Shown here in pieces: positions 19,493-27,388 of a DNA stretch of 64,000 bases. The position numbers and the translations under genes were made by a program. The DNA is from Hydrogenoanaerobacterium saccharovorans. GTDB lineage: Bacteria > Bacillota > Clostridia > Oscillospirales > Ruminococcaceae. Where the stretch lies: NCBI RefSeq assembly GCF_016901815.1, contig NZ_JACSNR010000001.1, positions 1-64,000 of the forward strand, written 5' to 3'. The number at the start of each line of letters is the position of its first letter. Position 1 is the stretch's first letter. The notes under the pieces were generated by a model that did not search any database, was not told the origin of the DNA, and was given only the letters and a program-made list of their open reading frames with translations.

Positions 19493-19867
19493 ATGAAACA
19501 GTCCGGATACACACGCCCGCTGACCGGGTTCCTGCTGCTCTCTGCCCTCTGTATGGCCTGGATCTGGCTGGAACCGGAGATCCGCTATCTGGTGTGGGAT
19601 TACACCGCCAAAACCTTCGATGTCCTGTCCCGCCGGCTCTTCCTGTTTGCCGACTATCTGTGCTATGGGCTTCTGCTGGCAGGGCGAAGCCAGCTGAACC
19701 GCCGGCTTTCTGCCTCCCTCTGGTGGATAAACGGGCTCTGCCTGATCGGAGCACTGGCTCTGTATTTCATGCAGTTTGATGAAAACGTCTACCCCTTCCT
19801 CCCGCTGGCGCTGGCTGCCCAGTGCCTGGTGGACAGCATCGCCGCCCTCCGCCGCCGGAGGAGCTGA
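19493..19867 (+). CDS. Small integral membrane protein, unknown function
   Basis: 124 aa. I do not recognise a family. About four hydrophobic segments (near 10-27, 47-64, 76-92 and 100-115) and an Arg-rich C-terminus (RRRRS) that should lie in the cytoplasm. A perfect AAGGAGG site precedes the ATG. A TTGACC at 19424-19429 with a weak -10 17 bp later may be its promoter. It stands alone between the ftsH terminator and a convergent terminator. Confidence 0.7.
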   Translation: MKQSGYTRPLTGFLLLSALCMAWIWLEPEIRYLVWDYTAKTFDVLSRRLFLFADYLCYGLLLAGRSQLNRRLSASLWWINGLCLIGALALYFMQFDENVYPFLPLALAAQCLVDSIAALRRRRS

Positions 19868-19877
19868 CCCCATACAC

Positions 19878-19907
19878 AACCCCCTCCCGGGATTTCCGGG
19901 AGGGGTT
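19878..19907. terminator. Bidirectional terminator
   Basis: Stem CCCCTCCCGG / CCGGGAGGGG with AA and TT extensions, between the plus-strand gene ending at 19867 and the minus-strand gene ending at 19912. Confidence 0.8.
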
Positions 19908-19911
19908 TCGT

Positions 19912-20706
19912 TTATAACGCTGTCACATGACTGTTGTAGAAGCGATCGGGGTCCCGTTCGAGACAGAACCTGCCCTCTGTCGCCAGAGCTTCCGCCCGAC
20001 AGGCCAGCCACCAATCCCCGATGCCGGGCTGGCACTCCCCCAGCGTCCGCCCGAGGAGTTCTGCCAGCCGGATGGTCTGTCCAGCCTCCGGCAGCCGGGA
20101 GAGAATCATTCCGTCATAGAAGTCCTCCGGCACACTGTGCAGCCGCCCGTTTATCACTGCCCGCAGCGGGGTGTTTTCCTCCTGGAGCTGCCGCCACCGG
20201 TGGGAAAGCCCGCCCAGCAGCACCTGCGGCACCCCCCGGCAGCAGTCCTCCAGCAGGGCATCCAGTTCCTCGGGGCCGGCTTCCCCCCAGCCGGAGTACT
20301 CCACTGCCGTACCATCCGGACGGGCGACCCACTCGGGCAGCAGAGCGGCAGTCACACGGGCCTTGCGGAAGGCCAGGGCTTCCGCTGACGCCAGGAACCC
20401 ACACCGGCTGCCCGGGGTCCGGTCCAGCCAGACCCGCACCTCGGTCCCCTCAGGGAGGGTGCGCAGGCGTTCCCAGGTCCGGCAATAGCGCTGCCAGGCT
20501 TCATCAATCCACTCCCCGGCAGGCAGCTCACCCCAGGGGTCGGAACCGAGAATCCGCACCAGCTGCTCCCGGCGCTCCTGACTGTCCGGCCCTCCGGCAA
20601 TCGGGCCGATGGAGAGATCGTCCCCCAGACAGAGGATCTTCTGCTTCCCGCTCTGCCAGTAGGCCAGCAGACCGCCCACACCTTCATTAAAACACAGTTC
20701 CAGCAT
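19912..20706 (-). CDS. DUF1835 domain-containing protein
   Basis: 264 aa. The N-terminal half has the DUF1835 signature around GDDLSIGPIAGGPDSQERREQL (starting near residue 29). The C-terminal half resembles the companion DUF3658 (a conserved Leu/Arg segment near RLAELLGRTLGE). The biochemical role of this pair is unknown to me; it is soluble and widespread in Firmicutes. A TATAAA lies about 25 bases before the start on the minus strand, but no complete promoter was recognised. Monocistronic. Confidence 0.8.
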   Translation of the reverse strand: MLELCFNEGVGGLLAYWQSGKQKILCLGDDLSIGPIAGGPDSQERREQLVRILGSDPWGELPAGEWIDEAWQRYCRTWERLRTLPEGTEVRVWLDRTPGSRCGFLASAEALAFRKARVTAALLPEWVARPDGTAVEYSGWGEAGPEELDALLEDCCRGVPQVLLGGLSHRWRQLQEENTPLRAVINGRLHSVPEDFYDGMILSRLPEAGQTIRLAELLGRTLGECQPGIGDWWLACRAEALATEGRFCLERDPDRFYNSHVTAL

Positions 20707-20976
20707 TCTTGACTGCTCCTTTCTATAACTTTATAAAAGGCGTACAGCATGACCCTGATTTCCTGACAGAGCCCGGTCATCAGGGGTGGGATTACGCGAA
20801 TCCAATGGGACTGGGGCCTCCGGAAACCCGGGAATCCGCACCCACTGGCGGAAACTCACAGCGCCGATGCATGCCTTTTCCGCCCTGTTTCATCAAGCCG
20901 TGCGGCACATGGAAAATCCTGTTCCTGTTTATCATAGCACAGAACCGCGGACATGGGAAAGCCGGTCAGGACAGAT

Positions 20977-21005
20977 TTGACTTTTCGGTGAAAATATACT
21001 ATGAT
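20977..21005 (+). promoter_or_regulatory. Promoter of rnpB
   Basis: TTGACT, exact 17-bp spacer, TATGAT; the predicted start (about 21012) coincides with the 5-prime end of the P1 helix of the RNase P RNA at 21013. The 270 bases before it (20707-20976) hold nothing that I recognise. Confidence 0.85.
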
Positions 21006-21012
21006 ATGGAAT

Positions 21013-21356
21013 GCGAGTAAACGAGACAACAGCGGGCACAAAGCCGAAAGGCTGTGCGTGAGGAAAGTCCGGGCTTCACAGGGCAGGATAGCTGCTAACG
21101 GCAGCCGTGGGCGACCATAGGGAAAGTGCAACAGAGATATACCGCCGTGACTTGTCACGGTAAGGGTGGAAAGGCGAGGTAAGAGCTCACCGGCGTGCAG
21201 GAGACTGTACGGCCCTGCAAACCCTATCCGAAGCAACACCCGACAGGAACAATACGGCGGCCCGTCGTGTTCCGATGTGGTGGCTTGAGCCGTATGGCAA
21301 CATACGGATTAGATAGATTGTTGTCAAATACAGAACTCGGCTTATTGTTTGCTCGC
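21013..21356 (+). ncRNA. rnpB: RNase P RNA, bacterial type A
   Basis: About 344 nt. The catalytic RNA that removes 5-prime leaders from tRNA precursors. The universal GAGGAAAGTCCGGGC motif (P4 region) is at about 21060 and the matching conserved 3-prime region lies shortly before 21340. The two ends pair to form P1: GCGAGTAAAC at 21013 with GTTTGCTCGC ending at 21356 (ten pairs including one G-U). A promoter immediately upstream and a terminator immediately downstream fit the ends. Confidence 0.95.
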
Positions 21357-21370
21357 CTTTTTGCATGCAG

Positions 21371-21415
21371 AAGCACTTCCAGCCTTTTTTCGGAAAGGCC
21401 GGGAGTGCTTTTTTG
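21371..21415 (+). terminator. Terminator of rnpB
   Basis: Stem AAGCACTTCC / GGGAGTGCTT with an inner AGGCC-type hairpin and TTTTTT after it. Confidence 0.85.
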
Positions 21416-21504
21416 TTTCACCGGTATAAAAACAGCTCTTTTCCCCCAGACTCTGAAATATAGTATCCTGGAACCATCTGTAAGGAACGGAGGCTGTATT
21501 TCCT

Positions 21505-21711
21505 ATGAAAACCCAGACCTGTACCCCCATTGAAACCCCATTTTCCCCGAAAGAAGAGCTCCGGCTGGTCCAGCAGGAGCTGGAAACAGCCCGCTGCCAC
21601 TTCAATATGGCGGAGGACAGCGACCTCATCGACTGCTGCATCCATCAGCTCACAGCCCTGGAAAAACGCCAGAATTATCTGCTGCGGCTGCTCCGGCATT
21701 CTGGGGTTTGA
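21505..21711 (+). CDS. DUF2508 family small protein
   Basis: 68 aa. The pattern ELETARCHFNMAEDSDLIDCCIHQLTALEKRQNYLLR matches DUF2508, small helical proteins often found near recombination or DNA-polymerase genes in Firmicutes; no function is established. GGAGG precedes the ATG by 11 bases. The promoter of the next gene overlaps its 3-prime end, so it is probably a separate unit. A TATAGT at 21459-21464 may be its -10 box. Confidence 0.75.
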   Translation: MKTQTCTPIETPFSPKEELRLVQQELETARCHFNMAEDSDLIDCCIHQLTALEKRQNYLLRLLRHSGV

Positions 21712-21736
21712 CTTCCATTCCCGGCAGTGTTACAAT
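21708..21736 (+). promoter_or_regulatory. Promoter of the CaCA antiporter gene
   Basis: TTGACT, exact 17-bp spacer, TACAAT, overlapping the stop codon of the DUF2508 gene. Confidence 0.75.
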
Positions 21737-21807
21737 CGGAATCAGAGACGCCGGCTTCGGAAGGATATACTTTTTCTTCCATTTGAAATGACCGGGAGGT
21801 ATAATCT

Positions 21808-22788
21808 GTGATCATTATCGGATATCTGATCCTCGCTGTAATTGTGATGGGCTTCTCCATCCAGCTCTCCAATTATGTGGACATCATCGACAAACGCACC
21901 AGCATCTCCGGCGCCTTCATCGGCGGTGTGATCCTGGCTGCCATCACCTCTCTGCCGGAACTCTTCACCAGTATCTCCGCCACCGCCCTGCTCGGTCAGC
22001 CGGAACTGGTCATCGGCAATATCCTCGGCAGTGACATCTTCAATACCGCTGTGCTGTCCTCCCTCTTCCTGGCCTTCCCCAAGCGCTTCCGCCGGGCCCG
22101 GATCGGCGCCTCCCACAACCTGTCCCTGGTGCTGGTGGCTGCCATCTACCTCTACCTGATTGTGGTGCTGGGACTGGGGCTGGAATTCACCATCTTCAAT
22201 GTGAGCATCCACTCCATTGTCCTGCTGGCAGTCTACCTCTACGGCGTGCGCACCATGTCCGCGGATGACGGCGTTTCCAATTCCGATGACGGCGCCAGCA
22301 GCCAGCTCTCCATGAAGCAGATTATCTTCCGCTTTGTGCTGTGCAGCGTGGGGTTGGTGGCTGCCAGCATCGCCCTGACCTATGCCACCGATGCCATCGC
22401 CTCCAGATACCAAATCGGCACTACCCTCGCCGGCGCCCTGCTGCTGGGTGTTGCCACCTCGCTGCCGGAACTGACCTCTTCCATCAATCTGGCAAAGCTC
22501 GGCAACTTCAATGCCATGACCGGCAATATCCTCGGCAGCAACCTCTTCAACTTTGCCATCCTCACTGTGGCGGACCTCACCTATGCGGGCGGTTCACTCT
22601 ATGTCACCACCAGCCAGACCTGGCTGCTGCTTATCTTCGGCCTTGCCAGCGCCATCTTTATTGCCATGCCCATTCTCTACAAATCCAAGGGCCGCCGCAA
22701 ATATCCCCGTCTGCGCAAGACCATCTACTTTATCCCGCCGGCTCTGGTGCTGGCAAGCTATTTCGCTTTCCTGGCTCTGTCTGTCTGA
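21808..22788 (+). CDS. Sodium/calcium exchanger family antiporter (CaCA)
   Basis: 326 aa, about ten membrane helices in two inverted halves. Each half has the alpha-repeat signature: SLPELFTSISATA...GNILGSDIFN near residue 48 and SLPELTSSINLAK...GNILGSNLFN near residue 222; the acidic and Gly/Asn residues form the cation site. Such proteins exchange Ca2+ or another cation for Na+ or H+ at the cell membrane. The acidic linker between halves (residues about 150-165) is short. Start is GTG, eight bases after GGGAGG. Monocistronic with its own promoter. Confidence 0.9.
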   Translation: MIIIGYLILAVIVMGFSIQLSNYVDIIDKRTSISGAFIGGVILAAITSLPELFTSISATALLGQPELVIGNILGSDIFNTAVLSSLFLAFPKRFRRARIGASHNLSLVLVAAIYLYLIVVLGLGLEFTIFNVSIHSIVLLAVYLYGVRTMSADDGVSNSDDGASSQLSMKQIIFRFVLCSVGLVAASIALTYATDAIASRYQIGTTLAGALLLGVATSLPELTSSINLAKLGNFNAMTGNILGSNLFNFAILTVADLTYAGGSLYVTTSQTWLLLIFGLASAIFIAMPILYKSKGRRKYPRLRKTIYFIPPALVLASYFAFLALSV

Positions 22789-22821
22789 GCCTGTATCCTG
22801 TCTGAAACGAGGTGAATCGCC

Positions 22822-22872
22822 ATGTGTCAAAGCGAGTGTTCCACAAACAAGTCAGGCGGTTTCGATCTGTGA
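22822..22872 (+). CDS. Leader peptide of the CAT-like gene (16 aa)
   Basis: ATG to TGA encodes MCQSECSTNKSGGFDL. GAGGTGA lies nine bases before the ATG, so it should be translated. Codons 11-15 form the left arm of the hairpin that ends three bases before the ribosome binding site of the acetyltransferase gene. This is the layout of translational attenuators of cat and erm genes, where a drug-stalled ribosome on the leader opens the hairpin. I do not recognise this peptide as a named arrest sequence. Confidence 0.7.
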   Translation: MCQSECSTNKSGGFDL

Positions 22873-22906
22873 GAGCCTATCCACCCGAAACCGCCTGAAA
22901 CGGAGG
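22852..22906 (+). promoter_or_regulatory. Translational attenuator hairpin before the CAT-like gene
   Basis: A perfect 13-bp stem pairs 22852-22864 with 22886-22898 (21-nt loop). The ribosome binding site CGGAGG is at 22901-22906. There is no T run, so it is not a terminator. The stem abuts rather than contains the binding site, so the degree of masking is uncertain. Confidence 0.7.
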
Positions 22907-22914
22907 AACCAACT

Positions 22915-23568
22915 ATGTTTCACCCCATTGATTTTGCCGCCTGGGACCGTGCTGAATACTATCAGCACTATATGAACAACGCCCGCTGTACTTACAGCAT
23001 CACTGCCAATGTGGACATCACTGTCCTGTATCATGCAGCCAAAGCCCGGTCGCTCCGGCTGACGCCCTGTCTGACCTGGCTGTCTGCCCGTGCAGTAAAC
23101 TCCATTGTCAACCTGCGCTTTGACCGCAACAGCGAAGGTCAGGTGGGCTGGTATGACACCACCTCCCCGGCCTACACTGTCTGGAATCCGGAAACCAAAC
23201 TGTTTTCCAGCCTGTACACCCCGTACAGTGAATCCTTCCGGGAGTTCTATGAGGCCATGTGCCGGGATATTGCCCTGTGGGGCAAAAAGGGCGGCGTACA
23301 GCCCCAGGGGAACTTTCCTCCCAATGTACATAACTTCTCCTCGATCCCCTGGCTGCACTATACCGAGATCAATCTGAATCTCTATACCGACGGCGATTTC
23401 CTGCCGCCCATCATCACAGTGGGACAGGCTGCGGAACAGAATGGCCGTCTGATGCTGCCGGTAACCCTGCAGATCCATCATTCGGTTGCCGATGGCTGGC
23501 ATGCCAGTGAATACTTCCGCATCCTCCAGGAAACTGCCGATACCGCAGAGGAATGGATCGACCGCTGA
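22915..23568 (+). CDS. Chloramphenicol acetyltransferase-like protein (CatA fold)
   Basis: 217 aa, the CatA length. These trimeric enzymes transfer acetyl from acetyl-CoA to chloramphenicol. The catalytic motif HHSVADGWH is present (His189 acts as base, Asp193 is structural), compared with HHAVCDGFH in classical CAT. Upstream, the family start pattern FxxIDxxxWxRxEYFxHY is recognisable as FHPIDFAAWDRAEYYQHY. Several CatA-fold proteins acetylate other substrates or nothing known, so resistance is inferred, supported by the drug-type leader and hairpin. Strong terminator follows. The transcript must start before 22822, but I see no clear promoter. Confidence 0.82.
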   Translation: MFHPIDFAAWDRAEYYQHYMNNARCTYSITANVDITVLYHAAKARSLRLTPCLTWLSARAVNSIVNLRFDRNSEGQVGWYDTTSPAYTVWNPETKLFSSLYTPYSESFREFYEAMCRDIALWGKKGGVQPQGNFPPNVHNFSSIPWLHYTEINLNLYTDGDFLPPIITVGQAAEQNGRLMLPVTLQIHHSVADGWHASEYFRILQETADTAEEWIDR

Positions 23569-23583
23569 CCCCTGAATAAAAAC

Positions 23584-23629
23584 AAAAACCGCGCCGCAGG
23601 TCCGAATGACCGATGCGGCGCGGTTTTTT
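23584..23629 (+). terminator. Terminator of the CAT-like gene
   Basis: 15-bp stem (arms 23584-23598 and 23614-23628) followed by TTTTTT. Confidence 0.9.
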
Positions 23630-23647
23630 CTGCGCGCTGAAAGCAGG

Positions 23648-23693
23648 AAGATCCCCGTCCCCCGGCTGAAGCCAGAGAACGGAGATCTTTTTA
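23648..23693. terminator. Second hairpin between the CAT-like gene and purC
   Basis: Stem AAGATC-CCGT / ACGG-GATCTT with one mismatch; the T run is on the plus side, so it works better as a second terminator for the CAT-like gene than for purC. Confidence 0.45.
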
Positions 23694-23699
23694 TAGCTA

Positions 23700-24377
23700 T
23701 TATGCGAACAGGAACTTGCCCATATCCATGGGATCTACGATCTTGCCGTCCTTGTAGACGCGCATATTGCCCGAAGCGATCTCATCGATGAGGATTACTT
23801 CGTCGCCATTGTAGCCGAACTCGAACTTGATGTCCCACAGCTCCATGCCGTGCTTGGACAGCTCATCCGCTACAACTCTGGCAATCTTCTTGGTGAGGGC
23901 ACGCATGGAGTCATACTGCTCAGCAGACATTACACCCAGTGCGATCAGACCATCCTCGGTTACCAGCGGGTCACCCTTGGCGTCGTTCTTGAAGGTGGTT
24001 TCCACATAGGCGTCCAGAGGAGTACCGTCCTCAATGTAATCGCCATATCTGCGGATAAAGCTGCCGGTGGCCTTCATGCGGCAGATTACTTCCAGACCAT
24101 GACCAAATACCTTGGCAGGCAGAACTTCCATGGTGCCGTTCTCCAGATCAGCGCTGACATAGTGGGTCTTGATGCTGGCAGCCTTGAGGATCTCGAAGAA
24201 GTGTACCGACATCTTGAGGTTGGACTTGCCAATGCCCTCGATGCTCAGGCCGACGGTGTTTGCACCGGGATCGAATACACCGTTCTCACCGGTTACATCG
24301 TCCTTGAATTCGAGCATGTAGTTGCCGTTTTCCAGCTCATACACATTCTTGGTCTTGCCTGTGTAAACCTTTTTCAT
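23700..24377 (-). CDS. purC: Phosphoribosylaminoimidazole-succinocarboxamide synthase
   Basis: 225 aa, slightly short for the family. It joins aspartate to CAIR to give SAICAR in purine synthesis. Visible motifs are [10 protein letters not shown] at the N-terminus (ATP site), [24 protein letters not shown] (the substrate-binding region around Arg), and WDIKFEFG plus [11 protein letters not shown] near the C-terminus. It stands alone rather than in a pur cluster, and its transcript begins with a terminator-like hairpin. AGGAGAG precedes the ATG. Confidence 0.95.
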   Translation of the reverse strand: MKKVYTGKTKNVYELENGNYMLEFKDDVTGENGVFDPGANTVGLSIEGIGKSNLKMSVHFFEILKAASIKTHYVSADLENGTMEVLPAKVFGHGLEVICRMKATGSFIRRYGDYIEDGTPLDAYVETTFKNDAKGDPLVTEDGLIALGVMSAEQYDSMRALTKKIARVVADELSKHGMELWDIKFEFGYNGDEVILIDEIASGNMRVYKDGKIVDPMDMGKFLFA

Positions 24378-24449
24378 AGCTACTCTCCTGTTCTTGATAA
24401 CCTGTTTTACCTGGACAAGCTGCCGGTTTGATCCGGGCCTGTCAAAACG

Positions 24450-24494
24450 AAAAAGGCGGATCGTCCTACCCTGTTATAAGAAATCCGCCTTTTT
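24450..24494 (-). terminator. Terminator-like hairpin at the extreme 5-prime end of the purC transcript
   Basis: 12-bp stem AAAAAGGCGGAT / ATCCGCCTTTTT directly downstream of the purC -10 box (24496-24501), so the predicted transcript starts inside its 5-prime arm. T runs are present on both strands. No aptamer fits before it. It may be an attenuator, a 5-prime stabilising hairpin or a plus-strand terminator. Confidence 0.6.
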
Positions 24495-24495
24495 C

Positions 24496-24524
24496 ATTAT
24501 ACTGGCTTTTCCGCCATTTTTCAA
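24496..24524 (-). promoter_or_regulatory. Promoter of purC
   Basis: Minus-strand TTGAAA, exact 17 bp, TATAAT. Confidence 0.85.
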
Positions 24525-24624
24525 TCATCTTTTTCCAGCAGACTGCCCAAAAACCATGAGAATATTTGTGAGAAAACCCGGTTCTATTTTATGGAATTTA
24601 CACAAGTGTAACAGGCACTGCCCC

Positions 24625-25053
24625 TTATGCTTCCAGATTGGAAGCGATCATTCGCTCCACTGCTTCGGGTGTATATCCCAGCAGTCTGCCCAGTTCCCGG
24701 GCCGCTTCCAGCCGGGACTGCAGATCATATTGCCCGGTGCGGCGCAGTTCTGCTGTGCGGTCCCGGAGTGCCCGGTACCGCTCCTGGACAGCCTGGCTGC
24801 CGATGAAGAGAAAGACATACACCCCTTCACAGGCGTCAGCCGGGAAGAGAGGGGTCACCGGCAGGCTGTCCTCCTCGGCGAGCAGCACGCCGTACTGTCC
24901 CGCCATCTTTGCGGCATACTCCCGGTACTCGGCCCGTTCCTCCGGCGAGGCAAACGGATGGCTGAGCGCCATGGGCTTGACACCGGCGCCGACAATCTCA
25001 CAGAAGCTGTCCATGACGCCGCAGTGGTAGGAATAGGGATCGATGGGACGCAT
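24625..25053 (-). CDS. Hypothetical protein downstream of a flavodoxin-like gene
   Basis: 142 aa, not recognised. It starts MRPIDPYSYHCGVMDSFCEIV and contains a segment MALSHPFASPEERAEYREYAAKMA followed by a hydrophobic strand GVYVFLFIGSQAVQERY; it reads as a small soluble alpha/beta protein with a helical C-terminus. The ATG at 25053 follows a GGTGAG site just after the stop of the flavodoxin-like gene (10-bp gap), so the two are one operon. A role linked to the reductase is inference. Confidence 0.65.
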   Translation of the reverse strand: MRPIDPYSYHCGVMDSFCEIVGAGVKPMALSHPFASPEERAEYREYAAKMAGQYGVLLAEEDSLPVTPLFPADACEGVYVFLFIGSQAVQERYRALRDRTAELRRTGQYDLQSRLEAARELGRLLGYTPEAVERMIASNLEA

Positions 25054-25063
25054 TCTACTCACC

Positions 25064-25702
25064 TCACCGGATAAAGTTTGTGGCAACCTTGGGCTCATAC
25101 TGCGGAGCGGGAACACCGGCCTTCTTTCCGGCTTCGATGCTCCGGAGCAGCCAGGCCATATTCTCGCCCAGAGTGCGCATCATCTGCAGACCCTCGGCAT
25201 CCTGCAGTACCTCCTCAGGGGTATTGCCATGCACCTGGTTCCAGTACTGGGAGGATACCACCGGCATATTGCAGATGGTGAAGTACTTGTTGAGCTGGTC
25301 AAAGGCAGAAGCGGCACCGCCCCGGCGGCAGGAGACCACTGCCGCGCCCAGCTTACCGGCCATCCGGCGTCCGCCGGCATAGAACAGCCGATTGAGGAAG
25401 GAGGTGATCTGTCCGCTGGCGGCGGCGTAGTAGACCGGCGAACCCACGACAATGGCGTCGATGCTGTCCAGTTCGTCCAGCACCCGGTTGACCTTGTCAT
25501 CAAAGGTCTCCGGCCCAAAGACACAGTGTCCGGTCCGGGCACAGGTGTTGCAGGCGATGCATCCTGCCACCGGCTTGCGTCCCAGCCAGAGGATCTCGGT
25601 TTCAATGCCGTGCCGGCGCAGGACACCCTCCACCTCATGCAGCGCGGTGTAGGTACAGCCATGCTCGTTGGGGCTGCCGTTGATCAGAAGTACTTTTGCC
25701 AT
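25064..25702 (-). CDS. Flavodoxin family protein / NADPH-dependent FMN reductase
   Basis: 212 aa. Flavodoxin-like fold with the FMN phosphate loop LINGSPNEHGCTYTAL near residue 6, a CIACNTCARTGHC cysteine cluster at about residues 48-60, and GSPVYYAAASGQ for the isoalloxazine ring. The four-cysteine pattern is like iron-sulfur flavoproteins and quinone reductases of anaerobes, which move electrons or reduce quinones and drugs; the substrate is unknown. GGAG lies 11 bases before the ATG. First gene of a two-gene operon. Confidence 0.85.
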   Translation of the reverse strand: MAKVLLINGSPNEHGCTYTALHEVEGVLRRHGIETEILWLGRKPVAGCIACNTCARTGHCVFGPETFDDKVNRVLDELDSIDAIVVGSPVYYAAASGQITSFLNRLFYAGGRRMAGKLGAAVVSCRRGGAASAFDQLNKYFTICNMPVVSSQYWNQVHGNTPEEVLQDAEGLQMMRTLGENMAWLLRSIEAGKKAGVPAPQYEPKVATNFIR

Positions 25703-25733
25703 AATTTCCACAACTCCCTTGTATCTTGATGCA

Positions 25734-25775
25734 AAAAACAGCCCGAATGCCTTTCTTCCGGCGTTCGGGCTGCTT
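25734..25775 (-). terminator. Terminator of the DUF1858 gene
   Basis: 13-bp stem (25740-25752 with 25761-25773, one mismatch) followed on the minus strand by TTTTTT. Confidence 0.85.
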
Positions 25776-25824
25776 TGATGGTTCTGCGTTATCCCGCATT
25801 GTCCGGGTATTCCCGGCCGCCGGC

Positions 25825-26025
25825 TTACAGATTGTCCAGATAGGCGTTCAGTTCGCTGAGAACCTTCTCAGGGTCCATACGATGTACGGCACAGGCCTCA
25901 CCCAGACTCTCACGAGCGGAAGCCGGACAGCCGACACAACCCATACCATTCTGCATCAGAATGCGGGCCATGCCCATATCCATCTTGAGAATATCGCCGA
26001 TCAGTGTATCCTTTGTAATACGCAT
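25825..26025 (-). CDS. DUF1858 domain protein (disulfide redox type)
   Basis: 66 aa. Matches DUF1858, small proteins with a CxxC motif: here GMGCVGCPASARESLGEACAV, with CVGC at residues 30-33. The family often accompanies hybrid-cluster proteins and is described as a redox disulfide protein; its partner is unknown here. A GGATG site lies before the ATG and a terminator follows, so it is monocistronic. Confidence 0.85.
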   Translation of the reverse strand: MRITKDTLIGDILKMDMGMARILMQNGMGCVGCPASARESLGEACAVHRMDPEKVLSELNAYLDNL

Positions 26026-26144
26026 CCGTCATTCATCCTTTCAGTTCAGGGGTCCGGTGGGGACCGGTCTTATGGGTACAGGATCATCCTGCCCTGTTTT
26101 CCTCTACTTTAATACAAACCCGGTCTGTTTTTCTGTGAGCGGGG

Positions 26145-26567
26145 TCACACTTCCCGGATCATGGGCGTAAAAGTGATTCCATTGACTGTCTGCTGGGGCG
26201 CTGTATCCCGGAATCCCAGACGGTGATAGGCCTCCACCGCATAGGGCGAGGAATTGACTGTGACTGCCCCGGTCTGCTCCCGGCAATAGGCTTCGATCAG
26301 AGCACGGGCTGTCCCCTGGCGATGGTATTCCCGCCTTACAAACAGAAGGCAGATGTGCTCCTCCCTCGCTGCCAGAACGCCCCGGAGAACCGTTCCGTCC
26401 CAGGCGCCGTAAAAGCAGAGGGACGCCTGCTGCGGGTCGTCCAGAAAGCGGAAGAACTCCTCCACTCCCTCAGGCGGGTAGTCCGGCGCCTCAAACTCCA
26501 GGAAAACGTCCCGGACCAGCTCCAGCCCCTGGGGGATCTCCGCTGGGGTCAGATGGCGGATCTCCAT
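26145..26567 (-). CDS. GNAT family N-acetyltransferase
   Basis: 140 aa. Acetyl-CoA-dependent acetyltransferase fold: the segment LLFVRREYHRQGTARALIEAY near residues 82-102 is motif A with the pyrophosphate loop (RxxGxA), and YHRLGF near residue 125 is motif B. Substrate is unknown. The ATG at 26567 has GGGAG nine bases upstream. It starts 31 bp after the xpt stop and is probably cotranscribed with xpt. Confidence 0.82.
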   Translation of the reverse strand: MEIRHLTPAEIPQGLELVRDVFLEFEAPDYPPEGVEEFFRFLDDPQQASLCFYGAWDGTVLRGVLAAREEHICLLFVRREYHRQGTARALIEAYCREQTGAVTVNSSPYAVEAYHRLGFRDTAPQQTVNGITFTPMIREV

Positions 26568-26598
26568 GCTGCTCTCTCCCTTCCAGATCCAGGGCAGG

Positions 26599-27183
26599 TC
26601 AGTCCTGCTCCCGGAACACGATCTCACCGGTGGCGGCGTCCATCGACTCGATGATCGCCAGCGATTCCACCCGGTAGCCCTCCTGACGGAGCTTGTCGCC
26701 GCCCTTCTGGAAGCCCTTTTCCACAGCGATGCCCAGACCTTCTACGGTTGCGCCGGCCTGGTGCGCCAGATCGATAAGACCCTCCATGGCACAGCCGTTT
26801 GCCAGGAAGTCATCGATGATGAGCAGATGGTCCTCCGGGCTGAGATACTCCCGGGATACAATGACATTGTTGTCGTTGTTGTGGGTGTAGGAGTGGATCA
26901 CAGTGTGATAGACATCGTCCGAGATATTGGAGGAACGGCTCTTCTTGGCAAAGACCACCGGCACGCCGAAGTGCAGGCCGGCAATGATGGCAATACCGAT
27001 GCCGCTGGCCTCGATGGTGAGGATCTTGTTGATGGGCGCGTCGGCATAGAGGCGCTTGAATTCCGCGCCCATCTTGTCAAAGAACAGCACATCCATCTGA
27101 TGATTGATGAAACTGTCCACCTTGAGGACGCTTCCCGATTTAACGATACCTTCCTGGCGAATCCGTTCTTCCAGCAGCTTCAT
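26599..27183 (-). CDS. xpt: Xanthine phosphoribosyltransferase
   Basis: 194 aa, the family length. It salvages xanthine to XMP using PRPP. The PRPP-binding motif [10 protein letters not shown] is in the middle, and the start pattern [12 protein letters not shown]...[14 protein letters not shown] matches Xpt of Bacillus. I chose the ATG at 27183 after GAGAGG; a TTG 38 codons upstream also has a plausible AAGGAG site, but the extra residues have no counterpart in the family. Operon with a GNAT gene. No purine riboswitch core is visible in the leader. Confidence 0.93.
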   Translation of the reverse strand: MKLLEERIRQEGIVKSGSVLKVDSFINHQMDVLFFDKMGAEFKRLYADAPINKILTIEASGIGIAIIAGLHFGVPVVFAKKSRSSNISDDVYHTVIHSYTHNNDNNVIVSREYLSPEDHLLIIDDFLANGCAMEGLIDLAHQAGATVEGLGIAVEKGFQKGGDKLRQEGYRVESLAIIESMDAATGEIVFREQD

Positions 27184-27324
27184 GTGATTCAACCTCTCTT
27201 TTCCCTGTCCGGTGAAATTCCTGTCCGGGGACGATAAAAAGCCCGGCAAGAATTCATTCCCCGCAGGCAGTTTCCCCACCGGACTGTGAACAAACAATCC
27301 GGTTTTTCTCCTTGTATTGCGAAA

Positions 27325-27353
27325 ATTGTAAACTATTTTTGAACTTATTGCAA
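27325..27353 (-). promoter_or_regulatory. Promoter of xpt
   Basis: Minus-strand TTGCAA, exact 17 bp, TACAAT. The roughly 130-nt leader (27184-27318) contains a CCGGA / TCCGG hairpin and a GC-rich stretch that ends GCCGGGCTTTTTATC at about 27234, which may act as an attenuator. Confidence 0.75.
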
Positions 27354-27388
27354 GAGTTTTTTACATTTCTCCGCAAAATCACAGAGTT

